Part shown: positions 47,679 to 57,731 of the stretch, piece after piece
Layout of the letters: each line of letters opens with the position of its first letter
Numbering within the stretch: the first letter of the stretch is position 1
NCBI GenBank assembly: GCA_945879075.1
Contig: CAMCUY010000001.1
Location: forward strand, 1-64,000
Direction: 5' to 3'
DNA length: 64,000 nucleotides
DNA from: Akkermansia muciniphila
GTDB taxonomy: Bacteria > Verrucomicrobiota > Verrucomicrobiia > Verrucomicrobiales > Akkermansiaceae
Notes under the pieces: model-generated
The model's input: only the letters and a program-made list of their open reading frames with translations
What the model was told of the DNA's origin: nothing
Database searches by the model: none
Position numbers and translations under genes: made by a program

Positions 47679-48818
47679 TTGCGCCTGGTTCGGCGGCGGG
47701 GTATCTCCCGCTGCGGAAACCCCCGAATTTTGAACTCTCCGACACCCGCCCCGCCGCCTGCCAAATGGCTGATCCGTATCTCCGAGGTATTCGAGGAATT
47801 TTCCGGAGAGATTGTCAAAGGACTCGGCGGGGAAATTTCCAAGAAGCTGGGTAGCGAGTATTATCTGATCCAGACGCGGAATGCGGCGGCCGTCCACCAG
47901 TCGGAAGCCGCGAGGTATCTTCGCTGGAATCTGCCGCTCGACCACTCCTGGCCCTGCAATCCCGAGACCATGGAGGGTTTCGTCGAAAAGGCGGCGCAGG
48001 CGATGTTCCGGAAATTCGGCGTCCGCAATCCTCAGGCGATCTTCATCGGCCAGCTCGATCCGAGCGCGACGAACCGTTATTACAAAACGCTCGCGTCCAA
48101 CCTCCGCGGCCGGACGCTCCAGCTTTTTCCCGCGGAAATCGCCGCGTTCAAGGACGTGGAAGCCCAGCACAGCGGGCGGGCGACCCTGTTCTGTCTGGTC
48201 GGAAAGGAAGGTCTTTTCTGCGGCATGCAGAGCCCGAAGGCATCAAACGGATTCTATCCGGGCGGCACCAAATTCATCAGTCAGAACTCGCCGGACACCA
48301 TCAGCCGCGCCGGCGCGAAAATCGCCGAGGCGCTCCATTACCTGCAAATGCACCGTCCTCCGCTCAAAAAAGGCCGCCACTGGCTCGAACTCGGAGCCAG
48401 CCCCGGCGGCATGACCTCCGAGTTGCTCGGCCGCGGATACAAGGTGACCGCCATCGACCGCGCGCCGCTCGACAAACGGCTCGACTCGCAGCCGGGCCTG
48501 CATTTCGCGCTGATGGACGTAGCCGCTTTCAAGCCGAATGCGAGCATGACCTACGACGCGATTCTCTCGGACATGAACGGTGACCCGCTCGAATCCATCC
48601 GCCAGGTCGGCCGCTTGTCGAAGAATCTCAATCCGGGCGGCATCGTGATTTTCACCCTGAAAACCACGGGCGTCACCACCTTCGGCGAGATGAACGCGCT
48701 CTTTCAATCCGCCGCGGACTCCGCCGCCGCAGCCGGACTGAAGCTGATCGCCAGGACGCATCTCACCTACAACCGTCAGGAACTCACTTTGTTTTTCGAG
48801 TCTGGAGCAGCGGCTTAA
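47679..48818 (+). CDS. FtsJ/RlmM-like SAM-dependent rRNA methyltransferase (start uncertain)
   Basis: GRHWLELGASPGGMTSELLGRGYKVTAIDRAPLD...YDAILSDMNGDPLESIRQVGRLSKNLNPGGIVIFTLK. Confidence 0.85.
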   Translation: MRLVRRRGISRCGNPRILNSPTPAPPPAKWLIRISEVFEEFSGEIVKGLGGEISKKLGSEYYLIQTRNAAAVHQSEAARYLRWNLPLDHSWPCNPETMEGFVEKAAQAMFRKFGVRNPQAIFIGQLDPSATNRYYKTLASNLRGRTLQLFPAEIAAFKDVEAQHSGRATLFCLVGKEGLFCGMQSPKASNGFYPGGTKFISQNSPDTISRAGAKIAEALHYLQMHRPPLKKGRHWLELGASPGGMTSELLGRGYKVTAIDRAPLDKRLDSQPGLHFALMDVAAFKPNASMTYDAILSDMNGDPLESIRQVGRLSKNLNPGGIVIFTLKTTGVTTFGEMNALFQSAADSAAAAGLKLIARTHLTYNRQELTLFFESGAAA

Positions 48819-48863
48819 AGAGGCTTGCTTGACTCCGCATTGGCGATGGACATGCTCCCGACC

Positions 48864-49028
48864 ATGCAACGGATTCTTCAGTGGATCGCACTGGCGATCG
48901 TCATGCTCTCCCTCAGCTCTTGTGGTTTGCCCGGCGCACTCATCCGTTCCACAGGCAACTTGGTGAAGGGGGTTGGAACCGTGGCCGGCCCCTTGGTCGG
49001 CCCTGCCTTGACCGGTGGCGTGCTCTAA
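48864..49028 (+). CDS. Small lipoprotein
   Basis: MQRILQWIALAIVMLSLSSCGLPGALIRSTGNLVKGVGTVAGPLVGPALTGGVL; lipobox LSSC. Confidence 0.6.
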   Translation: MQRILQWIALAIVMLSLSSCGLPGALIRSTGNLVKGVGTVAGPLVGPALTGGVL

Positions 49029-49441
49029 AATTCTCCTTGGCGCACGCTTCGAAGGCCCTCCGCCGCCACCGTGAAATGCAGCCAAATCGTCTCCGGTGGC
49101 AGCAATTCCGGGAATTTATCGCCCCACTCGGCGATGATCACGCCGCCTTGATCGAGCAATTCATCCCAGCCCAGCGCGATCAATTCCGCGGCCGACTCCA
49201 GCCGATAGAAATCCAGGTGAAACACCGGCAAGCGGCCGCCGGGGTATTCGTGGAGCAGCCCGAAGGTCGGGCTCGTGACATCCGCCGCCGAGCCCATCCC
49301 CGCGACGAATCCCTTGGTCCATTGGGTTTTCCCCGCGCCGAGTCCGCCGACCAGGGCGATCACGGAACCCGGCCGTGCCAGATCCGCCGCCTCCCGGCCG
49401 AGGGCTTCCATCGCTTCGGGACATTCCGCGTGTCGTTGCAT
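49025..49441 (-). CDS. tsaE: tRNA t6A biosynthesis ATPase TsaE
   Basis: VIALVGGLGAGKTQWTKGFVAGMG...VTSPTFGLLHEYPGGRLPVFHLDFYRLE...LLDQGGVIIAEWGDKF. Confidence 0.95.
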   Translation of the reverse strand: MQRHAECPEAMEALGREAADLARPGSVIALVGGLGAGKTQWTKGFVAGMGSAADVTSPTFGLLHEYPGGRLPVFHLDFYRLESAAELIALGWDELLDQGGVIIAEWGDKFPELLPPETIWLHFTVAAEGLRSVRQGEF

Positions 49442-49579
49442 CGTTCCTTCGGAAAGCGGAAACCGCGGATCAAGTCGATTTAAAAAGCGAAGTCGAGCCG
49501 ACCTTCATCGGGTGATATCCCGCATTCGCTCAAAATTCGGTTGATTCTCCACCCCATCGGCCGTGAGAGTCTCGCCGCC

Positions 49580-50857
49580 ATGCTCGACATCCGCGTCATC
49601 CGCGAAAACCCCGCCGCCGTTCAAGACCGCCTCAAAGCCCGCGGCGGCGACCACTGGAAACTTGTCCACGAAGTGCTCGCCTGCGACGAGTCCCGCCGGG
49701 CGCTTGAAACCGCCAAACAACAGCTCCAGAACTCGCGGAAAACGATTTCCAAGCAAATCGGCATGCTCAAAGCCAAGGGCGAGGACACCTCCACTATCGA
49801 GGCCGAGGTCCGCGCCATCAACGAGCAGATCACCGCGCTCGACGCGAAGTCGGACGACGCCGCCGCCGAGCAGAATGATTTGCTGCTCAATATCCCAAAT
49901 CTCACCCACGAAGCCTGCCCCGTCGGCTCCGATGAAACGGCCAATCCGATTGTCCGCGAGTGGGGGACCAAGCCCGATCTCGCCGAGCCGAAGGACCACG
50001 TCGAGCTCGCCCTCAAGCACGGCCTGATCAACTGGGATGACGGCATCCGCACCGCCGGCTCCGGCTTCGTCGTCTATCGCGGGAAGGGCGCCCGCCTCGA
50101 GCGCGCGCTGATCAATTTCCTGCTCGATACCCAGACTGCTAACGGCTACGAGGAGGTCAACGTCCCGCACCTCGTCAAGCGCGAGTGCATGGAAGGCACC
50201 GGCCAGCTGCCGAAATTCGAGGACGACATGTATGGCACCAACGCCGACGAGGACGGCGTCAACAGCCTCTTCCTCGCCCCCACCGCCGAGGTTCCCGTCA
50301 CTAATCTCTATCGGGACACGATCCTGCCCGAGTCCGCGCTGCCGATCCAAATGGTCGCCTACACCCCGTGCTTCCGCCGCGAGGCCGGGTCCGCCGGGCG
50401 CGACAACAAGGGCATCATCCGCATGCACCAGTTCGACAAGGTCGAGCTCGTCCAGATCGTCCACCCCGACCACGGCTTCGAGGTGCTCGAGCAACTCACC
50501 GCCCACGCCGAATCGATTTTGCAAAAACTCGGCCTTCACTACCGGACCATCGAGCTCTGCACCGGCGACATCGGTTTCTCCTCCGCGAAAACCTACGACA
50601 TCGAAGTCTGGGCGCCCGGCCACGGGAAATACCTCGAAGTTTCCAGCTGCTCGTGCTTCGGCGACTATCAGGCCCGCCGCATGAAACTCCGCTTCAAGGA
50701 CGCCGATGGCAAAAACCGTTTCCCTTACACGCTCAACGGCTCCGGCACCGCGCTGCCGCGCCTCTACGTGGCGCTGCTAGAACAATGCCAGCAACCCGAT
50801 GGCTCCATCCGCATCCCGGACGCCCTCGTCCCTTACTTCGGCGCGGCTCAAATCTGA
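49580..50857 (+). CDS. serS: Seryl-tRNA synthetase
   Basis: MLDIRVIRENPAAVQDRL...TAEVPVTNLYRDTIL...TPCFRREAGSAGRDNKGIIRMHQFDKVELVQI...CSCFGDYQARRM. Confidence 0.97.
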   Translation: MLDIRVIRENPAAVQDRLKARGGDHWKLVHEVLACDESRRALETAKQQLQNSRKTISKQIGMLKAKGEDTSTIEAEVRAINEQITALDAKSDDAAAEQNDLLLNIPNLTHEACPVGSDETANPIVREWGTKPDLAEPKDHVELALKHGLINWDDGIRTAGSGFVVYRGKGARLERALINFLLDTQTANGYEEVNVPHLVKRECMEGTGQLPKFEDDMYGTNADEDGVNSLFLAPTAEVPVTNLYRDTILPESALPIQMVAYTPCFRREAGSAGRDNKGIIRMHQFDKVELVQIVHPDHGFEVLEQLTAHAESILQKLGLHYRTIELCTGDIGFSSAKTYDIEVWAPGHGKYLEVSSCSCFGDYQARRMKLRFKDADGKNRFPYTLNGSGTALPRLYVALLEQCQQPDGSIRIPDALVPYFGAAQI

Positions 50858-50868
50858 GAGCGCCGGCC

Positions 50869-51471
50869 TCAGGATTGCGAAATCCGCGAAACCCGCAGCC
50901 GTTCCGCGGCAAGCAGGGCGTGGAAATTCGCCCGGTCCTGCTCGCGGGTCGAGGAAAGCAGGCGGTAGGTGTATCGCCGCCAGTGCTGCATTTCCTCAAG
51001 CGCGTTGGTCATCCGCAGGGCGATGGTTTCCGCGCTGTCGGTGCCGCGGCCGGCAAGCCGCTGGTAAAGCTCGGCCTCGCTCGGCGGCATCACGAAAAGA
51101 TCCACGAAGGCGCGCTGGATGTCGCTGTCCCGGCAGCTCCGGACTTGGCCCGCGCCCTGGATGTCGATGTCCATCACCACGTCGGTGCCGGCTTGGAGAT
51201 GCGAAATCACCTCGGATTTGAGCGAGCCGTAGAGGTTGCCGTGGACCAGCGCGTGTTCGAGGAAATCGCCGGCGTCGAGACGTTGTTGGAAATCCTCCCG
51301 CGAGAGAAAATGATAGTCCTTGCCGTTTTCCTCGCCCGGGCGGGGCGGGCGGGTGGTGCAGGAAATCGAGTAGCGGACCTCGCCGGAATCGGCCAGTTGC
51401 CTGCAAAGCGTGGTTTTTCCCGATCCCGAGGGACCGGAAACGACAAGGAGGATGCCGGTGCGTGCGGACAT
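50869..51471 (-). CDS. gmk: Guanylate kinase
   Basis: GILLVVSGPSGSGKTTLCRQL...SISCTTRPPRPGEENGKDYHFLSREDFQQRLDAGDFLEHALVHGNLYGS. Confidence 0.96.
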   Translation of the reverse strand: MSARTGILLVVSGPSGSGKTTLCRQLADSGEVRYSISCTTRPPRPGEENGKDYHFLSREDFQQRLDAGDFLEHALVHGNLYGSLKSEVISHLQAGTDVVMDIDIQGAGQVRSCRDSDIQRAFVDLFVMPPSEAELYQRLAGRGTDSAETIALRMTNALEEMQHWRRYTYRLLSSTREQDRANFHALLAAERLRVSRISQS

Positions 51472-51630
51472 GAACAGCGATCTAGAACCCAATGCCGGGA
51501 AGGAATCGAGCAGTTTGTTTGGAATTTCTCCAAGCGTGCGGAAAAATCTCCTGATGGAAAAGCCGAGCTAGACGGGGGAACGGGATTAAGCATTACTCGC
51601 CCGGCAGCCGCCTTGCGGAGCTGCTAAAAT

Positions 51631-51713
51631 GCCGCCGTGGTGGAATGGTAGACACCCCAGACTTAAAATCTGTTGTCAGCAATGGCGTGCCGGTTCGAGT
51701 CCGGCCGGCGGCA
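51631..51713 (+). tRNA. tRNA-Leu(TAA)
   Basis: GCCGCCGTGGTGGAATGGTAGACACCCCAGACTTAAAATCTGTTGTC...GGTTCGAGTCCGGCCGGCGGCA; 7-bp acceptor stem, long variable arm, anticodon TAA, no encoded CCA. Confidence 0.95.
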
Positions 51714-51800
51714 CTCTCTGCTTTCAGTTTAGCCGGGGAAATCTCCGGGTATCCGGTTTTCGGATTGCCTCGGCGGACGTTCGGGAGACGATGGCCGCGC

Positions 51801-52811
51801 ATGGCGTATTTGACAGACCGGGCATTTGAGTTGATTACCTCCGCACACGAACGCGGGCGGCTGGCGCATGCGTTTCTCATCAGCGGGGCACATGGCAGCG
51901 GCAAGGAAAACCTCGCCGCGCGCATGATCCAGCTGGTGAACGGCGCGCCGAAATCCGGCGGTTTTGATTTGTTCGGCGAGCCGATCGTGGTCGAGACGCC
52001 GTTGCTCGACGAGCTGGAGAGCGGCTGGGTTCGGATCGTCCGTCCGCGGATGAAGTCGCGCCGCATCGGGGTGGATGAAATCCGCGATCTGGAGCAAACG
52101 CTCCATCTCGCCGCGCCCGGCGGCGCGTGCAAGGTGGGCGTTATCACCGAGGCGGACCGGATGAACGACCAGTCGGCTAACGCGTTTTTGAAAACCCTCG
52201 AAGAGCCGCCGCAAAACACGCTGTTGCTGCTTCTCACCGCCAATCCGCAGCGGCTGCTGCCCACGATTTTATCCCGCTGCGTGCGCCTTCCGCTGCTCGG
52301 TGGTCGGGCGCTTCTTGCAGATGGCGGGGCCGAGCTGGTCAGTGCGCTCAACGCCGCTGCCGCCCGTGGCTTTGGCACTCCGGTCGCGGCATTGCACTTG
52401 AAAGCCGCCTTCGCCTCGTTTCTCGTCGAGTTCCGCGAGGAAGCGGATGCCGCCGCGAAAGCCGCGGAGAAAGAGGAAACCGCCGCTTACCGCGATGCCA
52501 CCGACGGCTCTTGGCTGAAAGAGCGCGAGAATTTCCACAAAGCCGCCGCCGAGGCTGAGTATCTCGACGCGCGCAACCGGCTCTTCGACGTGCTGATGGC
52601 CTGGATGGCGGATCTCCTCCGGATGAAGGTGAACGGCGGCGGCCTCGATTTTCCCGATTCCGCGCCCGCCTTGCGCGCCCTCGCCGAGGCGGAAACGGAA
52701 GGCCGCCTGCTTAAGCGGATGGAAGCCCTCGACTCGCTGCGCCGGACTCTTGAGACGAACGCGTTCGAGCCGCTCGCCATCGAGGTCGGGTTCTTGAAAG
52801 CGTTCGGCTGA
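51801..52811 (+). CDS. holB: DNA polymerase III delta' subunit-like clamp-loader ATPase
   Basis: RGRLAHAFLISGAHGSGKENLAARMIQLVNG...GVITEADRMNDQSANAFLKTLEEPPQNTLLLLLTANPQRLLPTILSRC. Confidence 0.87.
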   Translation: MAYLTDRAFELITSAHERGRLAHAFLISGAHGSGKENLAARMIQLVNGAPKSGGFDLFGEPIVVETPLLDELESGWVRIVRPRMKSRRIGVDEIRDLEQTLHLAAPGGACKVGVITEADRMNDQSANAFLKTLEEPPQNTLLLLLTANPQRLLPTILSRCVRLPLLGGRALLADGGAELVSALNAAAARGFGTPVAALHLKAAFASFLVEFREEADAAAKAAEKEETAAYRDATDGSWLKERENFHKAAAEAEYLDARNRLFDVLMAWMADLLRMKVNGGGLDFPDSAPALRALAEAETEGRLLKRMEALDSLRRTLETNAFEPLAIEVGFLKAFG

Positions 52812-52924
52812 TCGGTTAGAAATCGCTGTTTTCGGAGGGATCCGCCTCTTCATGAATCACGATGGATTTTCGCGATTTCATTCCTCAGCTCCAATTGATC
52901 CGCCCGCCGAGCCGCCGAGTGGTG

Positions 52925-53059
52925 TCAGCGACCACCGGCGCAAGCGCCGACCAGCGCGCTGGTCCGCGAAATCATCAGGCGGCAAGCCGGGCACTCGGCG
53001 GCGTCGGCTTTCAACGGGGTCTGACAGAACGGGCAATGCACGGGGTGGCGCGGAATCAC
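52925..53059 (-). CDS. Small zinc-ribbon protein (44 aa, GTG start), below ORF-track length
   Basis: VIPRHPVHCPFCQTPLKADAAECPACRLMISRTSALVGACAGGR*; two CPxC knuckles; GTG overlaps the TGA of the upstream fur-family gene. Confidence 0.5.
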   Translation of the reverse strand: MIPRHPVHCPFCQTPLKADAAECPACRLMISRTSALVGACAGGR

Positions 53060-53514
53060 GCGCACTTCGGGCAGACGCCGAAGAACTCCAGCTCGTGGTA
53101 GAGATTCCGGAAGCCGGTCTTCTCGCGGATCTCGTCCTCAAGCTGGTGGACCGGACAGGGGGCCTGGATCGGCTCGATGCTGCCGCAGCTGGTGCAAATC
53201 AGGTAGTCGCTGTGCTTGCCCGGGACCAGTAGGGTGAAATACGCGGCGCGCTCGTGCAGCCCGAGCCGCCGGACCAGGCCGTGCTCGGTGAGGCGTTGCA
53301 GCAGGCGGAAGACGGTAGCCTTGTCGCACTGGTCGGTGAGTCGTTTGGAAGTGGCGAGTTCGGACAGAGTCATCGGCCGCTGGCTTTCCAACAAAGTGAT
53401 CACGAGCTCCTCCAGTGCCTTGGTGCGGCGGAGCCCGGCGCTGCGGCAGCGCTCAATGGTTTCACGGACGATGGGATTCATCATGCCGCCAAGCGTAAAC
53501 TGGGGCTTTTCCAT
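53056..53514 (-). CDS. Fur-family metal-responsive regulator (start may be 53484)
   Basis: RCRSAGLRRTKALEELVITLLESQRPMTLSELATS...DKATVFRLLQRLTEHGLVRRLGL...HSDYLICTSCGSIEPI...FFGVCPKC. Confidence 0.9.
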   Translation of the reverse strand: MEKPQFTLGGMMNPIVRETIERCRSAGLRRTKALEELVITLLESQRPMTLSELATSKRLTDQCDKATVFRLLQRLTEHGLVRRLGLHERAAYFTLLVPGKHSDYLICTSCGSIEPIQAPCPVHQLEDEIREKTGFRNLYHELEFFGVCPKCA

Positions 53515-53531
53515 AAAGCAAGCGCGGCTCC

Positions 53532-56500
53532 TTACCACTCACAAAGCCCTTCAAGATAGGCTGCTGAGCCGTCGCGGAGCCACCCGTCGAGTTGCGACGG
53601 GTCTTTGAGCTGCTGGCCGCGGAGACGGGGGACGGCGATGTATTTGGTTTCGAGCGACGGCAGATTGCTCATGTCCACCCAGAGTTTTTCGAACTGACAG
53701 ACGGGGAAGATGTCTTCCTGACCGTGGCCCCAGCGTTTCTTCACGTCCTTGAGGGTGATGTAGGTGGGCATCCGCGCGGCAAGGTTGCGGATTGCGGTGT
53801 TGACCTTAACGAGATCGGTGAGGTCGGCGCGGGTGAGTTGAAAGGACTCCAACAGGGCGTTGATCTGGATCCAGCAGGTGTTGCTGTTATAGTAAGAGAG
53901 GTTGAACTCGTCCTCTTCGCGTGGCATGGCGAGGCCTTCGACGAGCTGCGGGTGGCCGTTGACGCGGGCGAGGCCGCCGCCGCGGTCTTCGAGACGGCGG
54001 GTAATGACCTCGAAGCTGAGGCCGGCTCCGCTGTCGAGGTGGTGGCCTAGCAGCGCGGGGTCCACGTTCATGCCCACGGTGTCGATGTTGTGGAGGACGA
54101 GCGTCTTGAGCTGCGGGCGTTCTGCGAGAAGGGCGGCGAGGGTGCCGTTTCTCAGGAGGTTGGGGACTTCATACCAATGGCCGACAGGGTGGAGGCACTG
54201 GAGCGGGAGGTTGTCGGTGTAGTCGCTGGCCTCACCGGTGGATTCCGCCCAGCCGAGAAGGGCGGTGCGGAGGGAATCGCGGACTTTCTGCTGCTGCACG
54301 TCGAGCACCTGTTGGGGCATTTCCTCCCAAGCGAAGCGCAGGTCGCGGACGGTGGGGACGGTGCGCAGACCGATGGATTTCCCCTGCGAGAGATAGAGCG
54401 GGCCGTCGTAGTGGTAGTTCTCGTAGTGAGTTAGAAAACGTTCGGTTGGGTCGTGGGAGAAGTAACTGGTGGTGAAAATGTGGGGGATGGACATGCCTGC
54501 CTCGCGCCCGGTTTTGCGGCTCTTGGCGAGGTGGGTCTCGATGAACGAACGGTGGCGGCCGCCGAGTTTGCAGAACGGGTGCAGCGCCTTGACGACGCCC
54601 GCGCCCTGGGTCCAGCGGGATCCGGCTCCGGCGGCAAGGGTGACGACGGCGACCTCGCCGTTTTTCAAGGCGGCTAGGCCTTTTTCCCGCGAGGCGGCGG
54701 AAATGGAATCGGCCTGGGTGAGGTCGGTGTCGTGGACGTCTTCGATGATCGCGTTCGCGGGCAGCCGGTTCTGGACGAGTCCGATGCGGCCGGCTTTGAG
54801 GTCCTCGCGGATCTGCTCATGGGCGGTGCGGTCGAAGCCATGTGCGGTGAGAATATCCGCGAGCGACTCGCTGTTGCGGCTTTTTCCCTGGCTGCGCGGG
54901 AAAATGGAGTCGAACAAGGTTTGCACCATGCCGCGGAGCTCGGGATGGTCGCGGCAGGCGGTGGCGAAGTGGTCGAGTTCGGCGAGGCGCAGCGGGGAGA
55001 GTTCGTGGCGGCCTTTCCGCAGAAGTTGGGGTACGATGTAGCTGTAGTAACCGGACGGCATCAGCGCGTCCTCGCCTGCTAGCAGGTCCGCCCAGGTGCC
55101 GCGCTCGTTGATGGCGAAATCGTAAACGACCGGTTCCATGGCGAAGGGTAGCGCGGAACCTAACATCTCCTTGGTCTCGGACATGATGGCTTGGAGTCGC
55201 TGCTGGCCTTCGGCTTTTCTCTCGGGGGCGAAGATGAAGCCCATGCCGCCGCCGGCCATGCCGCCGAGCATCCAGAAACCCCAGAAGTCGGAGCCGAACT
55301 CGCCGCTGATTTTCTCGATGAGCGTCTCGGTATAGAGGTTGCTGGCCCACGGGATGATGGTCTGGAGAGGCTGGCGGAAATTCTCGGTGGTGGCCGCGCC
55401 GATGGCCGAAATGTCGCCGGTGTGGAGGGCGGATAGAATTCGATCGAGAATGCCGTGGGTCTGCTGGCGGGCGATCCACTCGGGGCCGCTGCGCAGGAGG
55501 AATTTCTCGGTGACCATTTCCAGGATGGGGCCGACGTTCTGGGCCATGCCACCGTGGACGAGCACGAGCGAGTCCTGGAGTTTTTGGCGGGCGGCGGCGG
55601 GAACGTCGGTGTCGTCGAGCACCTTGTGGGTTGGCATGAGCCGGCCGCGGGAGATGCCGAATTCCGGATCACCTTCCTTGGCGAAGGTGCCTTGGATGAG
55701 CTTCATGCCGGGCCAGACGCCGCCGGAATCTTGCCAGCCGCCGCCGGAGCCGCCGATCCACTCGCCTAGCAGCGCGCGGGCGAGCACGATGCGGCGCTCG
55801 CTTTCCTCGAGCGGGCCGGTGAGCGAACGGGCCTGGCCGGTGGCGCGCATGCAGACGCTGATGAGCGCGGCTAGCAGGTTGGTGGAAACGGCGAGGCGCG
55901 AGCCTTTGGGGATATTGTTGACGTTGGAGACGAGTTCGAGGCCTTTTCCCGGACCGACGACGCGGGCCAGCAGGTCGGCGAGGCTTTGGCCGGAACCCTC
56001 GATGCCGGGCGGGACGATGCCGCTGGCGATGACGGCGGCCTTGAGCAGGCCTAGGTAGTCTTTGGCGAAATCGAAGACTTCGTTGAGGCTGGAAATCTCC
56101 GCGCTGCAGCCAAGATCGACGCTGGTGAGTCGGAGGATGGGTTCCTCGATGATGCGCAGGCTGGCTTCGACCGGCGGGCTGGGGGCCTTGTCGCGGCCGT
56201 GCACGGCGAGGTCGATGGAGATGTTGAGGACCTTGGCGCCCTCGGGGTAATCCATGCCGAGGAAGAAGATGTCGCTCCAGCCGCAGTGGGTGAGGTCCAT
56301 GCGGACGGGCGTGCGCTCGCGGAGAATCGGATAGGTGGCTGTGGACGGATCGCGGCGCGTCATTTCCGGACGGATGCGCAGCGGTTGGTCGGCCGGGTGG
56401 CCCATGCGGAACATCCATTGGTTGCCGCTCACGCTGCGGACGCTGCGGCGGACCTGGTCGGCGAGAGTCTGGAAGGCGAGGCGTTGATAGACGGAGGCGA

Positions 56501-56855
56501 GGGCGCTGGAAATGCCGTCGCTGGGGCCTTCGGTGCGCTGGGTTTTAAGAAAAATGTCGATAGCTTCCTCGAAGCGGCGTTCGAGCAGGTTTTCATATCC
56601 CTTGAAGGGGATGGCTCCGGGCTTGTCGCCGGATTTCACCGCGGCGAGGCGCAGCGGTAGGTGGAAGCGGTGGATGGAGTAGAGGAACAACAGGGCGCGG
56701 ACGCGGTGATAGAGGTTCTCGCTGGTACGGCGGAAGGCGTCGAGTGCGTCGGCTTCGGCAAGGAGTTCCGCGAGGCTGAGTTTCTCGCAGGCAGCGTCGA
56801 GCGAGAGGTCGCGGACGGCGTCGTCCGGCGAGGTGATGAGGGTGAGCAGTGCCAT
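53532..56855 (-). CDS. Large protein with GHMP-kinase-like region followed by UDPGP/nucleotidyltransferase-like region
   Basis: 1107 aa; [20 protein letters not shown] and [26 protein letters not shown] (GHMP/fucokinase-like), later [22 protein letters not shown]...[20 protein letters not shown] (NTase-like). Confidence 0.65.
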   Translation of the reverse strand: MALLTLITSPDDAVRDLSLDAACEKLSLAELLAEADALDAFRRTSENLYHRVRALLFLYSIHRFHLPLRLAAVKSGDKPGAIPFKGYENLLERRFEEAIDIFLKTQRTEGPSDGISSALASVYQRLAFQTLADQVRRSVRSVSGNQWMFRMGHPADQPLRIRPEMTRRDPSTATYPILRERTPVRMDLTHCGWSDIFFLGMDYPEGAKVLNISIDLAVHGRDKAPSPPVEASLRIIEEPILRLTSVDLGCSAEISSLNEVFDFAKDYLGLLKAAVIASGIVPPGIEGSGQSLADLLARVVGPGKGLELVSNVNNIPKGSRLAVSTNLLAALISVCMRATGQARSLTGPLEESERRIVLARALLGEWIGGSGGGWQDSGGVWPGMKLIQGTFAKEGDPEFGISRGRLMPTHKVLDDTDVPAAARQKLQDSLVLVHGGMAQNVGPILEMVTEKFLLRSGPEWIARQQTHGILDRILSALHTGDISAIGAATTENFRQPLQTIIPWASNLYTETLIEKISGEFGSDFWGFWMLGGMAGGGMGFIFAPERKAEGQQRLQAIMSETKEMLGSALPFAMEPVVYDFAINERGTWADLLAGEDALMPSGYYSYIVPQLLRKGRHELSPLRLAELDHFATACRDHPELRGMVQTLFDSIFPRSQGKSRNSESLADILTAHGFDRTAHEQIREDLKAGRIGLVQNRLPANAIIEDVHDTDLTQADSISAASREKGLAALKNGEVAVVTLAAGAGSRWTQGAGVVKALHPFCKLGGRHRSFIETHLAKSRKTGREAGMSIPHIFTTSYFSHDPTERFLTHYENYHYDGPLYLSQGKSIGLRTVPTVRDLRFAWEEMPQQVLDVQQQKVRDSLRTALLGWAESTGEASDYTDNLPLQCLHPVGHWYEVPNLLRNGTLAALLAERPQLKTLVLHNIDTVGMNVDPALLGHHLDSGAGLSFEVITRRLEDRGGGLARVNGHPQLVEGLAMPREEDEFNLSYYNSNTCWIQINALLESFQLTRADLTDLVKVNTAIRNLAARMPTYITLKDVKKRWGHGQEDIFPVCQFEKLWVDMSNLPSLETKYIAVPRLRGQQLKDPSQLDGWLRDGSAAYLEGLCEW

Positions 56856-56867
56856 GGCCGTTTTTGG

Positions 56868-57701
56868 TTAGGCGTGGGATTGGGCGAGTAGCTCGACGAT
56901 GTTGGTGAGGATCTCGTCGCGGTCGCTGCCGGCGAGTCCGAGGGCGATCTGGGCGGTGAGCAGGCCGTAGTGGACGCCGATGTCGTGGCGGCGGCCCTGG
57001 AGTTCATGGGCGAGGTAGCGCTCGCCGCGGGCGATTTCCGAGAGGGCGCGGGAAAGGTCCGCGCGGCCTTCAACAAGCTGGCGGGCGAGGATTTCCATGA
57101 CGATGGGGGTGAGGACGTGGAGGCCGAAGAAGCAGAGGTAGTTCCCGGCGCGGAGTCCGGGAACGACGAGTTTCTGCTCGGCCTCGGTGGGAGTGGGTTT
57201 TTCGATGACCGTCTCGACTTGATAGAGCAGGTCGCTGCCTCGCAGGCGGCGTCCGCCGATGGCTCCGTAGAGCGGGAGCTTGCTCTCGTGGGTGGCCTGA
57301 ACGGCGGAGACGGCGCATTTTTCGGCAGCGGCGGTGGCGAGGAGCTGAGCGGCGCAGGAGGTCTCGGTGCGGCTCAGATAGAGGTGGTCGCCGACCATGA
57401 GCAGAAACGGATCATTGCCCGTGAAAGTGGCGGCGCAGTGAACGGCGTGGGCATAGCCGAGGGCTTCCGGTTGCTCGATGAAACGCATGTGGCTGGCGTG
57501 CGGGCCAGCGGCTTCAGTGTAGGCGGCCTCGTCGCCGGGACAGATGACGACGGCGATTTCCTCGATGCCGGCGGCAGTGATTTCGTCGGCAAGGATGGCG
57601 AGGGCGGATCTTGAAGCACCGTCGCGGTCAACAAGGGTCTGGAGCGGCAAGGTGCGCTGGGATTTTCCGGCGGCGGTAATAACTGCTTTTTTAACTTTCA
57701 T
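56868..57701 (-). CDS. GalU-like sugar-phosphate nucleotidyltransferase
   Basis: [28 protein letters not shown]...[34 protein letters not shown]...[25 protein letters not shown]. Confidence 0.85.
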   Translation of the reverse strand: MKVKKAVITAAGKSQRTLPLQTLVDRDGASRSALAILADEITAAGIEEIAVVICPGDEAAYTEAAGPHASHMRFIEQPEALGYAHAVHCAATFTGNDPFLLMVGDHLYLSRTETSCAAQLLATAAAEKCAVSAVQATHESKLPLYGAIGGRRLRGSDLLYQVETVIEKPTPTEAEQKLVVPGLRAGNYLCFFGLHVLTPIVMEILARQLVEGRADLSRALSEIARGERYLAHELQGRRHDIGVHYGLLTAQIALGLAGSDRDEILTNIVELLAQSHA

Positions 57702-57731
57702 ATGAAGGTGTTGGTAACTCTTTGGAGCGAA

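Noticed and set aside
50368-51627. 419-aa plus-strand ORF spanning the end of serS and antisense to gmk
   Set aside because: Out of frame with serS then antisense to guanylate kinase; no signature.
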